From: Bacteroidota bacterium
GTDB taxonomy: Bacteria; Bacteroidota; Bacteroidia; Flavobacteriales; Flavobacteriaceae
Length of the DNA: 64,000 nt
Assembly: GCA_018267095.1 (NCBI GenBank)
Contig: JAFDZC010000001.1
Span: forward strand, 1-64,000
Direction: 5' to 3'
Below are positions 54,085-62,419 of the stretch, piece by piece. The notes under the pieces were generated by a model. It ran no database searches and had not been told where the DNA came from. It was given only the letters and a program-made list of their open reading frames with translations. Every line of letters begins with the position of its first letter. Position 1 is the stretch's first letter. The position numbers and the translations under genes were made by a program.

Positions 54085-55074
54085 ATGTCAATAATCAACG
54101 TACGCAGAGAAGTCATGCAATTGCTCGAAGGAAAAATCGGGTCATTTGTAGACAAATATTTAATTCCAACTGACACCATTTGGCAACCTTCAGATTTTTT
54201 GCCCGATGCGCAAAACGACAACTTTTTTGAAGAAATCAAAGAACTTCAAGAAATCGCCAAAGATTTGCCGTATGATTTTTGGATCACGCTCATTGGCGAT
54301 GCCGTGACCGAAGAAGCTTTGCCCACCTATGAATCTTGGCTCATGACTGTTGAAGGTATTGATCAACTCGGGCCTAATAGCTGGTCAAGCTGGGTGCGCA
54401 ACTGGACGGCCGAAGAAAACCGCCACGGCGATGTGCTCAACAAATACTTATATCTTTCGGGACGCATCAACATGCGCGAGGTCGAGATTTCAACGCAATA
54501 CTTAATTGCCGACGGTTTTGACATCGGCACCGGAGCCGATCCGTATAAAAACTTTGTTTACACCAGTTTTCAAGAATTGGCAACCTATGTATCGCACAAC
54601 CGCGTATCGCAAATTGCCAAACAATACGGAGAGAAACGCTTGGCCAAGATGTGCAAGATGATTGCCGGCGATGAAATGCGTCACCACCACGCGTATTCAG
54701 ATTTTGTGGGCGAGATTTTTAAAGTTGACCCGAGCGAGATGATGCTTGCGTTCTTGCACATGATGAAACTCAAAATCACCATGCCGGCTCATTTTTTACG
54801 CGAATCAGGTGAGAAAATCGGGTTGGCGTTTGAACATTTCTCAGATTGTGCACAACGTTTGGGTGTGTATACCGCCAACGATTATGTCGAGATTTTGCAA
54901 AAACTTATTGATCGTTGGGAAATCGACAAAATCTCAGGTTTAACTGATGAAGCCGAAAAAGCCCGCGATTATCTGATGAAACTTCCGGCGCGTATGGCCA
55001 AAGTGTCTGAACGCTTGGTGATTCCTGAAGAATCGTATACGTTCAAATGGGTCAATCCGGCCATTGTGGGCTAA
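54085..55074 (+). CDS. Acyl-ACP desaturase
   Basis: 329 residues, soluble ferritin-like di-iron protein (FA_desaturase_2 family). The two carboxylate/His motifs are WTAEENRHGD (EExxH) and IAGDEMRHHHAY (DExxH); a conserved Glu precedes each (AVTEEALPTY and FQELATYVSH). It introduces a cis double bond into a fatty acyl chain on acyl carrier protein, needing reduced ferredoxin. Start ATG 54085; a TTG at 54064 is possible but adds only a Lys/Phe-rich stretch. Directly followed by repeat copy 2. Confidence 0.93.
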   Translation: MSIINVRREVMQLLEGKIGSFVDKYLIPTDTIWQPSDFLPDAQNDNFFEEIKELQEIAKDLPYDFWITLIGDAVTEEALPTYESWLMTVEGIDQLGPNSWSSWVRNWTAEENRHGDVLNKYLYLSGRINMREVEISTQYLIADGFDIGTGADPYKNFVYTSFQELATYVSHNRVSQIAKQYGEKRLAKMCKMIAGDEMRHHHAYSDFVGEIFKVDPSEMMLAFLHMMKLKITMPAHFLRESGEKIGLAFEHFSDCAQRLGVYTANDYVEILQKLIDRWEIDKISGLTDEAEKARDYLMKLPARMAKVSERLVIPEESYTFKWVNPAIVG

Positions 55075-55089
55075 CTTTCTGTTTTTTTA

Positions 55090-55194
55090 GGGCGTGCCAC
55101 CGTCTTCGCTGCGCTGCGGCGCTGTCGTGCTGTACGCTCTTATCTTTTGCGGCTCATCGCCCGGCAAAAGGATAACCGCTCCCATCACTCACGC
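55090..55194 (+). repeat. Structured palindromic intergenic repeat, copy 2
   Basis: Inner arms ATCTTTTGC (55142-55150) and GCAAAAGGAT (55164-55173) form a hairpin with one bulge. Outer GCGTG (near 55092) pairs with CACGC (55190-55194). ATCTTTTG and AAAAGGATAACCGCT are identical to copy 1 at 26708-26790; loop and flanks differ. A second small GC-rich palindrome (GCGCTGCGGCGC) lies in the left half. It fills the gap between the desaturase and HD genes. Confidence 0.72.
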
Positions 55195-55210
55195 AAATCC
55201 TGTTCCTCCT

Positions 55211-55861
55211 ATGCACCCGTCTATTATTGATAATACCATTGCCTTTGTCCGCCAGCAGTTGCAAAATGCCGAAGGCGGCCACGATTGGTTTCACATCGAG
55301 CGCGTTTACAAAAATGCCTTGCTCATCGCCCAATCCGAAAATTGTGATCTCACGGTAGTCAAACTCGGAGCGCTTTTGCACGACATTGCCGACAGCAAAT
55401 TCCACAACGGTGATGAAACCGTCGGACCCAAAGTGGCCCGCGCGTTTTTGACTACGCAAGACGCTTCAGAAGAACTCATTGCTCAGGTGCTTTTTATTAT
55501 TGAAAACATTTCATTCAAAGGCGGCAATTTTGCGCGTACCCAATCCAGCAAAGAACTTGAAATTGTGCAAGACGCCGACCGCCTAGATGCCATTGGCGCC
55601 ATCGGAATAGCGCGTTGTTTTAACTACGGAGGTTTTAAAAACAGGTCTTTGTACGATCCGAGCATTGCGCCCAATTTGCATATGACCAAAGAAGCGTATA
55701 AGGCCAATACCGCACCCACGCTGAATCATTTTTACGAAAAACTCCTGCTGCTCAAAGACCAAATGAACACACCCACCGCAAAGCAAATCGCCCAAGAACG
55801 CCACCGATTTATGGAGCAGTTTCTGGCGCAGTTTTACGCTGAGTGGGAAGGTGAGAAATAA
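55211..55861 (+). CDS. HD-domain phosphohydrolase
   Basis: 216 residues. HD superfamily metal ligands: HDWFHIERVYKNAL (first His), LGALLHDIADSKFHNG (HD pair) and IVQDADRLDAIGAIGIARC (last Asp). It resembles YedJ/YpgQ-type nucleotide phosphohydrolases; substrate unknown. Start ATG 55211; the frame is open to 55094, but those 39 codons are translation of the palindromic repeat and not protein. Followed by a bidirectional terminator. Confidence 0.92.
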   Translation: MHPSIIDNTIAFVRQQLQNAEGGHDWFHIERVYKNALLIAQSENCDLTVVKLGALLHDIADSKFHNGDETVGPKVARAFLTTQDASEELIAQVLFIIENISFKGGNFARTQSSKELEIVQDADRLDAIGAIGIARCFNYGGFKNRSLYDPSIAPNLHMTKEAYKANTAPTLNHFYEKLLLLKDQMNTPTAKQIAQERHRFMEQFLAQFYAEWEGEK

Positions 55862-55893
55862 AAAGAGCGCCCAACGAGGCGCTCTTTGTTTTT
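55862..55893. terminator. Bidirectional terminator between the HD gene and the hem operon
   Basis: AAAGAGCGCC and GGCGCTCTTT form a ten-pair stem around CAACGA or similar, with GTTTTT on the plus side and a run of A (T on the minus strand) on the other. Confidence 0.9.
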
Positions 55894-57451
55894 ATAAAGT
55901 TAATTTGAGAATCTGTTTTTTCTTTCCTTTTTGACCTAAGAAAAACACAGAATGGTCTTCAAGTGTTGTAGCTCCATAAGCCACCATAAAAGGAACTTCA
56001 TTGTCTTTGTCGTCTAAAACTTCTTGATAATCAAAATTACCGTTTTCATTTACGCGAATGACATTCAAGTTCGAACGTTTGGTGGATGTTTGCCCAAATT
56101 GAATTCGATCATTACTGAGTTTTTTCACCTTTTCTCCGGTATTGATAAAGAAATAAGTATCGGTTCCTTTAACAGCCGATGTATATGATATAAACGCAGC
56201 AGTTCCTTGGGTTGCTTGACGCTTATTGATGTTGCGCGCCCAAACTATATCACCCGAAGGATTAATTTTTGAACTAACAATATCATCATAATGATAAATC
56301 GTTATATAATAACCGCCGCCGCCGTTCATACCACCCACATATTGTGTCGTTTCATAATATTCTTCGGCATTAAAAACGATATCGCCCGTTTTGGTAATCA
56401 GTAAATTTCGAAACGAAAGGTTTTTGAGTTCCTTGTCTTTGTCTTTTCCGTATTTGTCAATCATAAATTGCTCGGTAAACACATTGAATTTTGACTTTCT
56501 AATCGCGAGGCTTGTAGGATCTAGTTCAAAATAGCTAATGCCTTTGTAGCGGTTGTCGTTTCGGTCAGAAAAAAAGCCAATGCATACCAAACGATTGTCC
56601 AAAATAATCGTTTTGAGTGATCTTGAAAAGTGTTCTTCGGTATCAAAAACTTGAGTCTTTTCTCCGTCTTTTGTAATGCGTGTAAGTTCAAATTGATATT
56701 TGCCGCCTTCTTTTTTGCTTTTGGCTTCCACTGTAAGCGCTTTTCCTAACAAGTATAAAACGTTTCCGTCTTTAGAAACATCAATATTTTCATAACGAAA
56801 CTTTTTGTCTTTGAGTTCTCTTTTAAAAACGTGCTCAATTTTTTTATTGAGTTGGTTGTCATATAAAAAAACTTTGTGGGTTTCGGTATTTTTGTCTTTG
56901 ATATCAACAGTAACAGCAAAAGCATTTTTATCTTCGTTGACGATCATCGAGGCTCCAGAGTCGCCATCAAAACTGCTGCCCGAGAAAAGCGAAAATTGTT
57001 TGATTTCATCGCTGCTCAAACGAAACAGTTCGGTTTTGTGAAAGTTAAAATCGGCTATTTTGGCTGTTATGGCTGAACAGATATAAGCCTTTTCATCGCG
57101 ATTGTAGGCAAAGTCAATTAAATGTACTTCATCTTTGTTGGTGATTACGCCTAAAACCGAGGTTTGTCTGTAAGCATCCGAAACTTTCATTTCGTATTCG
57201 TATTCCTTGAGCAATTTTAAATTGGCATCGTAATGTTCAAAATAGTAGCCCATACTTGACGAAAAAGCACCGCCTCGATAGGATCGCACAATCAAAACAC
57301 CGCCGTTGCCATCTTCTTCGGCCAGCATCATTACAGAGTTTTTAAACTCATCTTTAAACAAATCACTTTTGAGAATTTTTACGGGTATTTCTTGGGCGTA
57401 GGCACAAAAAAAGCTAATGACCCAAAAGAGGGCCGAAAATTTGGTTTTCAT
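55892..57451 (-). CDS. Secreted protein of unknown function
   Basis: 519 residues. Signal peptide MKTKFSALFWVISFFCAYAQ. The rest is rich in short beta strands with repeated blocks such as VLGVITNKDEVHLIDFAYN, DVSKDGNVLYLLGKAL, DNRLVCIGFFSD and LEDHSVFFLGQKGKKKQILKL, which suggests a beta-propeller-like fold. No family motif or T9SS sorting domain seen. Last gene of the minus-strand unit that starts with the AraC regulator, 27 bases after the enoyl-CoA hydratase. Confidence 0.8.
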   Translation of the reverse strand: MKTKFSALFWVISFFCAYAQEIPVKILKSDLFKDEFKNSVMMLAEEDGNGGVLIVRSYRGGAFSSSMGYYFEHYDANLKLLKEYEYEMKVSDAYRQTSVLGVITNKDEVHLIDFAYNRDEKAYICSAITAKIADFNFHKTELFRLSSDEIKQFSLFSGSSFDGDSGASMIVNEDKNAFAVTVDIKDKNTETHKVFLYDNQLNKKIEHVFKRELKDKKFRYENIDVSKDGNVLYLLGKALTVEAKSKKEGGKYQFELTRITKDGEKTQVFDTEEHFSRSLKTIILDNRLVCIGFFSDRNDNRYKGISYFELDPTSLAIRKSKFNVFTEQFMIDKYGKDKDKELKNLSFRNLLITKTGDIVFNAEEYYETTQYVGGMNGGGGYYITIYHYDDIVSSKINPSGDIVWARNINKRQATQGTAAFISYTSAVKGTDTYFFINTGEKVKKLSNDRIQFGQTSTKRSNLNVIRVNENGNFDYQEVLDDKDNEVPFMVAYGATTLEDHSVFFLGQKGKKKQILKLTL

Positions 57452-57478
57452 AATAATTGGGAATGAGTGGTTACTTGT

Positions 57479-58261
57479 TTACTTGCCCGGAAACTCTGCC
57501 TTTCTCTTTTCTAAAAAAGCAGTGGTTCCTTCTTTGAAGTCTTCGGTGCCAAAACATTTTCCGAACGATTTGATTTCGGTTTCGTAACCATTTACGCCGT
57601 CTTTGAAGTTGGCATTCACCGCTTTGATGGCTTGACCGATGGCCACGGGAGAATTCTTCATGATGCGAGCGGCGATGCCTTTACAAAATTCTAAAAGTTC
57701 GGCTTGAGCTACCACATGATTGACCAATCCGGCGCGATACGCATCTTCAGCGGATATCATTCCGGCAGTCATAATCATTTCCATAGCGCGACCTTTTCCG
57801 ATGAGTTGCGGCAAACGTTGGGTTCCGCCATAACCCGGAATCACACCCAGAGAAACTTCGGGTAAGCCCATTTTTGCATTGTCTGAAGCCACTCTAAAAT
57901 GACACGACATGGCCAGTTCTAATCCGCCGCCAAGCGCAAAACCATTCACTGCAGCGATGACCGGCGTTCTGAGGTTTTCTACAAAATCAAACAATAATTC
58001 TTGACCTTGTGCGGCCAATTGTGCGCCTTCTTCTACCGAGAAATGAGCAAATTCAGCAATGTCAGCACCCGCTACAAAAGCTTTTTCTCCGCTTCCGGTT
58101 AGGATAATCACACGCACCGAAGCATCGAGGTCTAAGGTGTTGAGTGCATGGTGCAATTCAGCAATAGTCGCTTTGTTGAGCGCGTTGAGTTTGCTGGGGC
58201 GATTGATGGTAATCGTGGCAATACCGTTTTCGGTTTCGACAAGGATATTTTCGTAGTTCAT
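57479..58261 (-). CDS. Enoyl-CoA hydratase/isomerase family protein
   Basis: 260 residues, crotonase fold. AFVAGADIAEFA forms the oxyanion-hole region, GGGLELAMSCHFRVAS contains the first catalytic Glu, and LPEVSLGVIPGYGGTQRL contains the second. It likely hydrates 2-enoyl-CoA in fatty-acid or amino-acid degradation; 3-hydroxybutyryl-CoA dehydratase is a common assignment. Ten bases after the histidine kinase. Confidence 0.93.
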   Translation of the reverse strand: MNYENILVETENGIATITINRPSKLNALNKATIAELHHALNTLDLDASVRVIILTGSGEKAFVAGADIAEFAHFSVEEGAQLAAQGQELLFDFVENLRTPVIAAVNGFALGGGLELAMSCHFRVASDNAKMGLPEVSLGVIPGYGGTQRLPQLIGKGRAMEMIMTAGMISAEDAYRAGLVNHVVAQAELLEFCKGIAARIMKNSPVAIGQAIKAVNANFKDGVNGYETEIKSFGKCFGTEDFKEGTTAFLEKRKAEFPGK

Positions 58262-58271
58262 AAAGATTGTA

Positions 58272-59744
58272 TTAAACTGAGGTTAGCGGAAGTGCTACCA
58301 AAAAAGTAGTGCCCCGACCCATTTGTGTTTCAAAAGTAATAGTTCCTTTATAATTTTCGATGATATTTTTGATAATTCCCAAACCAAGACCCATACCGCT
58401 GTTTTTGGTGGTGAATTTCGGTTCAAAAATTTGATCTTGAAACTGTTTTTCGATGCCGGTTCCGTTGTCGCTCACCAAAATAATCACTTCGTTTGGATGG
58501 CGGCGCACCGAGACCAAAACCTTTTTGTCGGCTTGTGTTTCCGGAATCGCTTGAATCGCATTTTTGACCAAATTGGTGATGATGCGAATCAGTTGGGTAC
58601 GGTCCATTTTGGTGATGATTTCTTTTTCATCGGATTCAAACACCAGATAACCTTCGTTGAAAATGTCTAATGCCAATTCTACCACTTCAACCACATTGAG
58701 TGTTTCGTTTTGTTGGGCCGGCATCGAAGCAAAATTTGAGAATGCCGATGCTACAGCGCTCATCGTGTCAATTTGCTGAATGAGCGTATCTGAATAATCT
58801 TTGAGTTTTTGCTTGAGCTCGGGATCATTCGGATCAAATTTTCGCTGAAAACTTTGCACCGTCAAGCGCATCGGCGTAAGCGGATTTTTGATCTCGTGCG
58901 CGACTTGTTTGGCCATTTCACGCCAGGCTTCTTCGCGTTCGCTTTGCGCGAGTTTTACAGCGCTTTTCTCCAATTCGTCTACCATGTCGTTGTAGGCATT
59001 GATGAGCAAATTGATTTCTTTGCTGTTGGCCTCGAGGACAATTTTTTGATTTTTCTGATTCAAACTCGTTTCGCTCAAACGGTCTGAAATGGTTTTGAGC
59101 GATTGGGTAATGTAACTCGCCAAAAAATACGCAAGCGCAAAGGCAATCACGAGCATAAAAGCATAGACTTGTCCAAGTCGAATCAAGAAGTTTTGCAGTT
59201 CTTTTTCATAAAAACCATCGTCTTCAACATAAGGAATATTCAAGATGCCGAGTGGTTTGAATTTTTCATCTTTGATTTGGCTGTACGACGAGCGATTTTT
59301 GACGCCGTTGATGTTTTTGATATCGACGTAGCGTTTTTCTATCGAAGACTGAACCAGTTTGAGGATGTATTTGGGAATGGGCGGTGAAACACTATCGACC
59401 GAGAATTTGGCTTTGGATGATTTGAGCAACCTGCCGTCCAGACTGTAAATGTTGATTTCTAAGCTGTGGATTTGCGCGAGTTCGTGAATTTTGTCTTTAA
59501 AAATCACGCCCAAATTGCGCGGTGTCAGCGGATAAGTCGTGGTCGATAGAACGTAATTGATGTGTTCTTTGATCGCGGTTTCTTTGCGCTCAAGGCGTTC
59601 TTGATGATAATCGCGGGCTTCGTTTTTAAACTGAATAATCGAAATCGAAGCCATCAAAATCGAGGCAATCAAAATCAATACAATCATCGACAGGAAAATC
59701 CTGATGCGCAACGAGAGCATGGACATTTTGAAGCCTTTAAACAT
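58272..59744 (-). CDS. Membrane sensor histidine kinase
   Basis: 490 residues. Two membrane helices (about 13-36 and 190-215) flank a periplasmic sensor region of about 150 residues; a HAMP-like linker follows. Phosphoacceptor box VAHEIKNPLTPMRLTV (His near 283), N box NLVKNAIQA, G1 DNGTGI, G2 GMGLGLGI. The kinase core resembles NtrY-type kinases. No response regulator gene is next to it, so it is an orphan here. Three bases after hemJ within the same transcription unit. Confidence 0.93.
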   Translation of the reverse strand: MFKGFKMSMLSLRIRIFLSMIVLILIASILMASISIIQFKNEARDYHQERLERKETAIKEHINYVLSTTTYPLTPRNLGVIFKDKIHELAQIHSLEINIYSLDGRLLKSSKAKFSVDSVSPPIPKYILKLVQSSIEKRYVDIKNINGVKNRSSYSQIKDEKFKPLGILNIPYVEDDGFYEKELQNFLIRLGQVYAFMLVIAFALAYFLASYITQSLKTISDRLSETSLNQKNQKIVLEANSKEINLLINAYNDMVDELEKSAVKLAQSEREEAWREMAKQVAHEIKNPLTPMRLTVQSFQRKFDPNDPELKQKLKDYSDTLIQQIDTMSAVASAFSNFASMPAQQNETLNVVEVVELALDIFNEGYLVFESDEKEIITKMDRTQLIRIITNLVKNAIQAIPETQADKKVLVSVRRHPNEVIILVSDNGTGIEKQFQDQIFEPKFTTKNSGMGLGLGIIKNIIENYKGTITFETQMGRGTTFLVALPLTSV

Positions 59745-59747
59745 GAT

Positions 59748-60287
59748 TTATGAGTTGTTTTTCTCGCGAATTCTTTTGTAAAATCTAAAGCCGAGCATGA
59801 TCAACACCGAAAAAGCTACGATGCCCAAAACGCCATACACCCAATCAATCGCGTTTTTAAGAATCACCAAAAACACGACGGCAAACAGGATGATGGTGGC
59901 GCCTTCGTTCCAGAGTCGCATAAAATTAGAGCTGTATTTGACTACATCGCTTTGTAGTTCGCGGTAGATTTGATGACATTTGAAATGATAAGCAAAAAGC
60001 AAAACCACAAACACTAATTTGACTTGCATCCAAGGCATGGCTATCCAACCCGGATTGAGATGCAAGAGCAAGAGCGCAAACAAAGTTGCCAACACAGCGC
60101 TGGGCCAAGTGATGATATACCACAACCGATAAGTCATGATTTTGTATTGAGCCCTGAGAATTTCTCGCTCGGGCGAAGGTTTGTCTTTCGCTTCGATTTG
60201 ATACACAAACAACCGAACAATGTAAAACAACCCGGCAAACCAAGTAATTACAAAAATCAGATGCAGCGCTTTGATGTAGTTGTACAT
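59748..60287 (-). CDS. hemJ: Protoporphyrinogen IX oxidase HemJ (CopD-like family)
   Basis: 179 residues, about four or five membrane helices. YIKALHLIFVITWFAGLFYIVRLFVY carries the conserved His near 9, and AMPWMQVKLVFVVLLFAYHF the conserved Lys. HemJ oxidises protoporphyrinogen IX to protoporphyrin IX, the step before ferrochelatase, whose gene hemH lies one base upstream; this linkage favours HemJ over a copper-transport CopD. ATG 60287 is used; the longer frame would overlap hemH. Confidence 0.9.
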   Translation of the reverse strand: MYNYIKALHLIFVITWFAGLFYIVRLFVYQIEAKDKPSPEREILRAQYKIMTYRLWYIITWPSAVLATLFALLLLHLNPGWIAMPWMQVKLVFVVLLFAYHFKCHQIYRELQSDVVKYSSNFMRLWNEGATIILFAVVFLVILKNAIDWVYGVLGIVAFSVLIMLGFRFYKRIREKNNS

Positions 60288-60288
60288 A

Positions 60289-61305
60289 TTAATTTGTCCA
60301 TTGATTAATCCAACCGGCAACGGCATCGCACCATTGCTCATCGTCGTTCAAACAAGCGATGGCTTTAAAATGCTCACCGCCGTTTTCTTCAAAACTTTCG
60401 GCGGCTTCCATGCCAATTTCTTCAAGGGTTTCCAAACAATCCGACACAAAAGCAGGCGTAACAACCGCCAGTTTTTTAATACCTTTTTGCGCGAGTCCGT
60501 CAATGGTGGCATCGGTATAAGGTTGCAACCAAGGGTCACGTCCCAAACGCGATTGAAACGAAGTGCTGTAGGTTCCTTCTTTGAGTTGTAAAGCTTCGGC
60601 CACTTGTCGGGTGGTTTCATAGCATTGGTGGCGATAACAAAACTCGTGTGCCGGTGAAGCGGTCACGCAACATTGCTCGTCAATTTTGCAGTGCGATTTA
60701 GTGATGTCTGATTTGCGGATGTGTCGCTCGGGAACTCCGTGGTACGAGAACAACAAATAATCCGGTTCAAACGCTTTGAGTTCGGTATCGACAGAATGCG
60801 CCAAAGCATCGACGTATTCTTTTTTGTTGTAAAAAGCCGGCACCGGAGTAATGGTCATCTCAGGAAATGTTCTTTGGCGAATTTCTTCGGCCATCACCAA
60901 AATGGTTTCGGTGGTAGCCATCGCAAATTGCGGATACAGAGGCAACAACAAAACATCTGATACACCTTGTGCATTTAAAAGCGCCAAGCCGGATTCAATC
61001 GAAGGATTTCCGTAGCGCATGCCCAAAGCCACCGGAACCGATACTTTGGGTTGTACTTTTTGTTGTAGTTTTTTTGACAGCACAATGAGCGGTGATCCGT
61101 CTTCCCACCAGATTTTTTGGTAGGCGGCCGCTGATTTTTTCGGACGTGTGTTCAAGATGATGCCTTTGACCAAAAACGCGCGCAGCAGATACGGCAGATC
61201 AATCACGCGCTCGTCCATCAAGAACTGGTCGAGGTATTTTTTAACATCTTTAGGTTGTGGACTATCGGGCGAACCCAAATTGACTAATAGGACTCCTTTT
61301 TTCAA
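60289..61305 (-). CDS. hemH: Ferrochelatase
   Basis: 338 residues. VLLVNLGSPDSPQPKDVKKYL at the N-terminus, LLFSYHGVPERH with the active-site His, and SFQSRLGRDPWLQPYT near the C-terminus, followed by PAFVSDCLETLEEIG containing the conserved Glu. It inserts Fe2+ into protoporphyrin IX, the last step of protoheme synthesis. Second gene of the minus-strand hem operon, 12 bases after the AraC regulator. Confidence 0.97.
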   Translation of the reverse strand: MKKGVLLVNLGSPDSPQPKDVKKYLDQFLMDERVIDLPYLLRAFLVKGIILNTRPKKSAAAYQKIWWEDGSPLIVLSKKLQQKVQPKVSVPVALGMRYGNPSIESGLALLNAQGVSDVLLLPLYPQFAMATTETILVMAEEIRQRTFPEMTITPVPAFYNKKEYVDALAHSVDTELKAFEPDYLLFSYHGVPERHIRKSDITKSHCKIDEQCCVTASPAHEFCYRHQCYETTRQVAEALQLKEGTYSTSFQSRLGRDPWLQPYTDATIDGLAQKGIKKLAVVTPAFVSDCLETLEEIGMEAAESFEENGGEHFKAIACLNDDEQWCDAVAGWINQWTN

Positions 61306-61317
61306 ATTGATTGGTTT

Positions 61318-62190
61318 TTATACACTAACATTAATAGACATGAGATATTTTTTCGGGGTGGTTCCGAATTTCTTTTTAAAAGCCGCTATGAAATGGCTTC
61401 CGGTGCTGTAGCCGATTTTTAGACCAACTTCGTTGACGTTGTACGAACCGCTGTCAAGCAATTTACGCGCATAGTTCATTTTGTAGTCAAACAAAAAGCC
61501 ATACACTGTGTCGCCATAAATTTGCTTGAATCCCATTTTGAGTTTTTTTAAATTCAAACCCACTTGATCGGCGAGTTCTTGTAAGCCCGGCGGCTCAGCC
61601 ATTTGCGCAATGATGAGGTCTTTGGCGCGGCGAATTTTCAGGACGTTTTCTTCATCCACCAAAAACGGACATTGCTCAGCATCCGGATCTTCAGATCGAT
61701 TAAAAAACAAACTCAAAAGCTCATAACCTTTGCCTTTGTAATACATGTTTTTAATGGACGGATGCAAGTTGTAGTGAAACAACTGATTGAGCACAATGGC
61801 CATGGATGGGCTGATGTCGTTTTCAGAATAGTATTTTTTATCGCGGTTTTCAACGCTCAAAAACGGAATGTGGCTGGCTTGTTCTGAGAACAACGAATGA
61901 AACTTCTGAATCGACACAATCACAGAAATCACCCAAGAATTCGGTTCCATTTCTAAATCAAGCGGTAATTCTTTTTGCGGATTATACAGCAGCAGCGCTT
62001 TTTCTTCTATTAAATCTAAAGCATACGAGCCTTGATTGAATATAAAACGAGCCTTGCCTTTGATGCCAAAATGAAATTGAATGAGCCCCAAACGAACCGG
62101 GCGCTGTATTTTATACGTATCTAGTGAATCGTTCTGAAATCTGATTAGGGTAAAATCATCTTCAATTGTTATTACTTCCTGAGAACCCAT
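61318..62190 (-). CDS. AraC-family transcriptional regulator
   Basis: 290 residues. C-terminal double helix-turn-helix (about 185-285): ADQVGLNLKKLKMGFKQIYGDTVYGFLFDYKM and NEVGLKIGYSTGSHFIAAFKKKFGTTPKKY, the AraC signature. N-terminal part (about 1-170) is a cupin-like sensing domain of unknown ligand. It is first in the operon with hemH and hemJ and faces hemA across a 229-base gap, so it could control heme synthesis in both directions; this is inference from position. Confidence 0.93.
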   Translation of the reverse strand: MGSQEVITIEDDFTLIRFQNDSLDTYKIQRPVRLGLIQFHFGIKGKARFIFNQGSYALDLIEEKALLLYNPQKELPLDLEMEPNSWVISVIVSIQKFHSLFSEQASHIPFLSVENRDKKYYSENDISPSMAIVLNQLFHYNLHPSIKNMYYKGKGYELLSLFFNRSEDPDAEQCPFLVDEENVLKIRRAKDLIIAQMAEPPGLQELADQVGLNLKKLKMGFKQIYGDTVYGFLFDYKMNYARKLLDSGSYNVNEVGLKIGYSTGSHFIAAFKKKFGTTPKKYLMSINVSV

Positions 62191-62385
62191 AGCGATACTT
62201 TTTCAAAATTGGTTTTTATTTCAAGCGATGATTTTATTTAGAATAGTTCTACATAAGAACATTCAAAAGGCTTGATTTTAGAGCAAATTTAAAAGAAATA
62301 ACGAATTAAGGTTCATTTTTTAGGAAAATATCCCACAGCGACACAAAAAGAACTTTGAGCGTTATTTTTATAAAAACAACCACAG

Positions 62386-62393
62386 TAATTTTG
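62386..62393 (+). promoter_or_regulatory. -7 promoter box for hemA
   Basis: TAATTTTG, matching TAnnTTTG, 26 bases before the hemA ATG, in the 229-base gap shared with the AraC regulator. No clear -33 was found. Confidence 0.5.
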
Positions 62394-62419
62394 TCTCACG
62401 TTGTTACGCAAAACAAACT

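Noticed and set aside
55094..55210. N-terminal extension of the HD protein
   Set aside because: These codons are the palindromic repeat; its core is shared with the non-coding element at 26708-26790.
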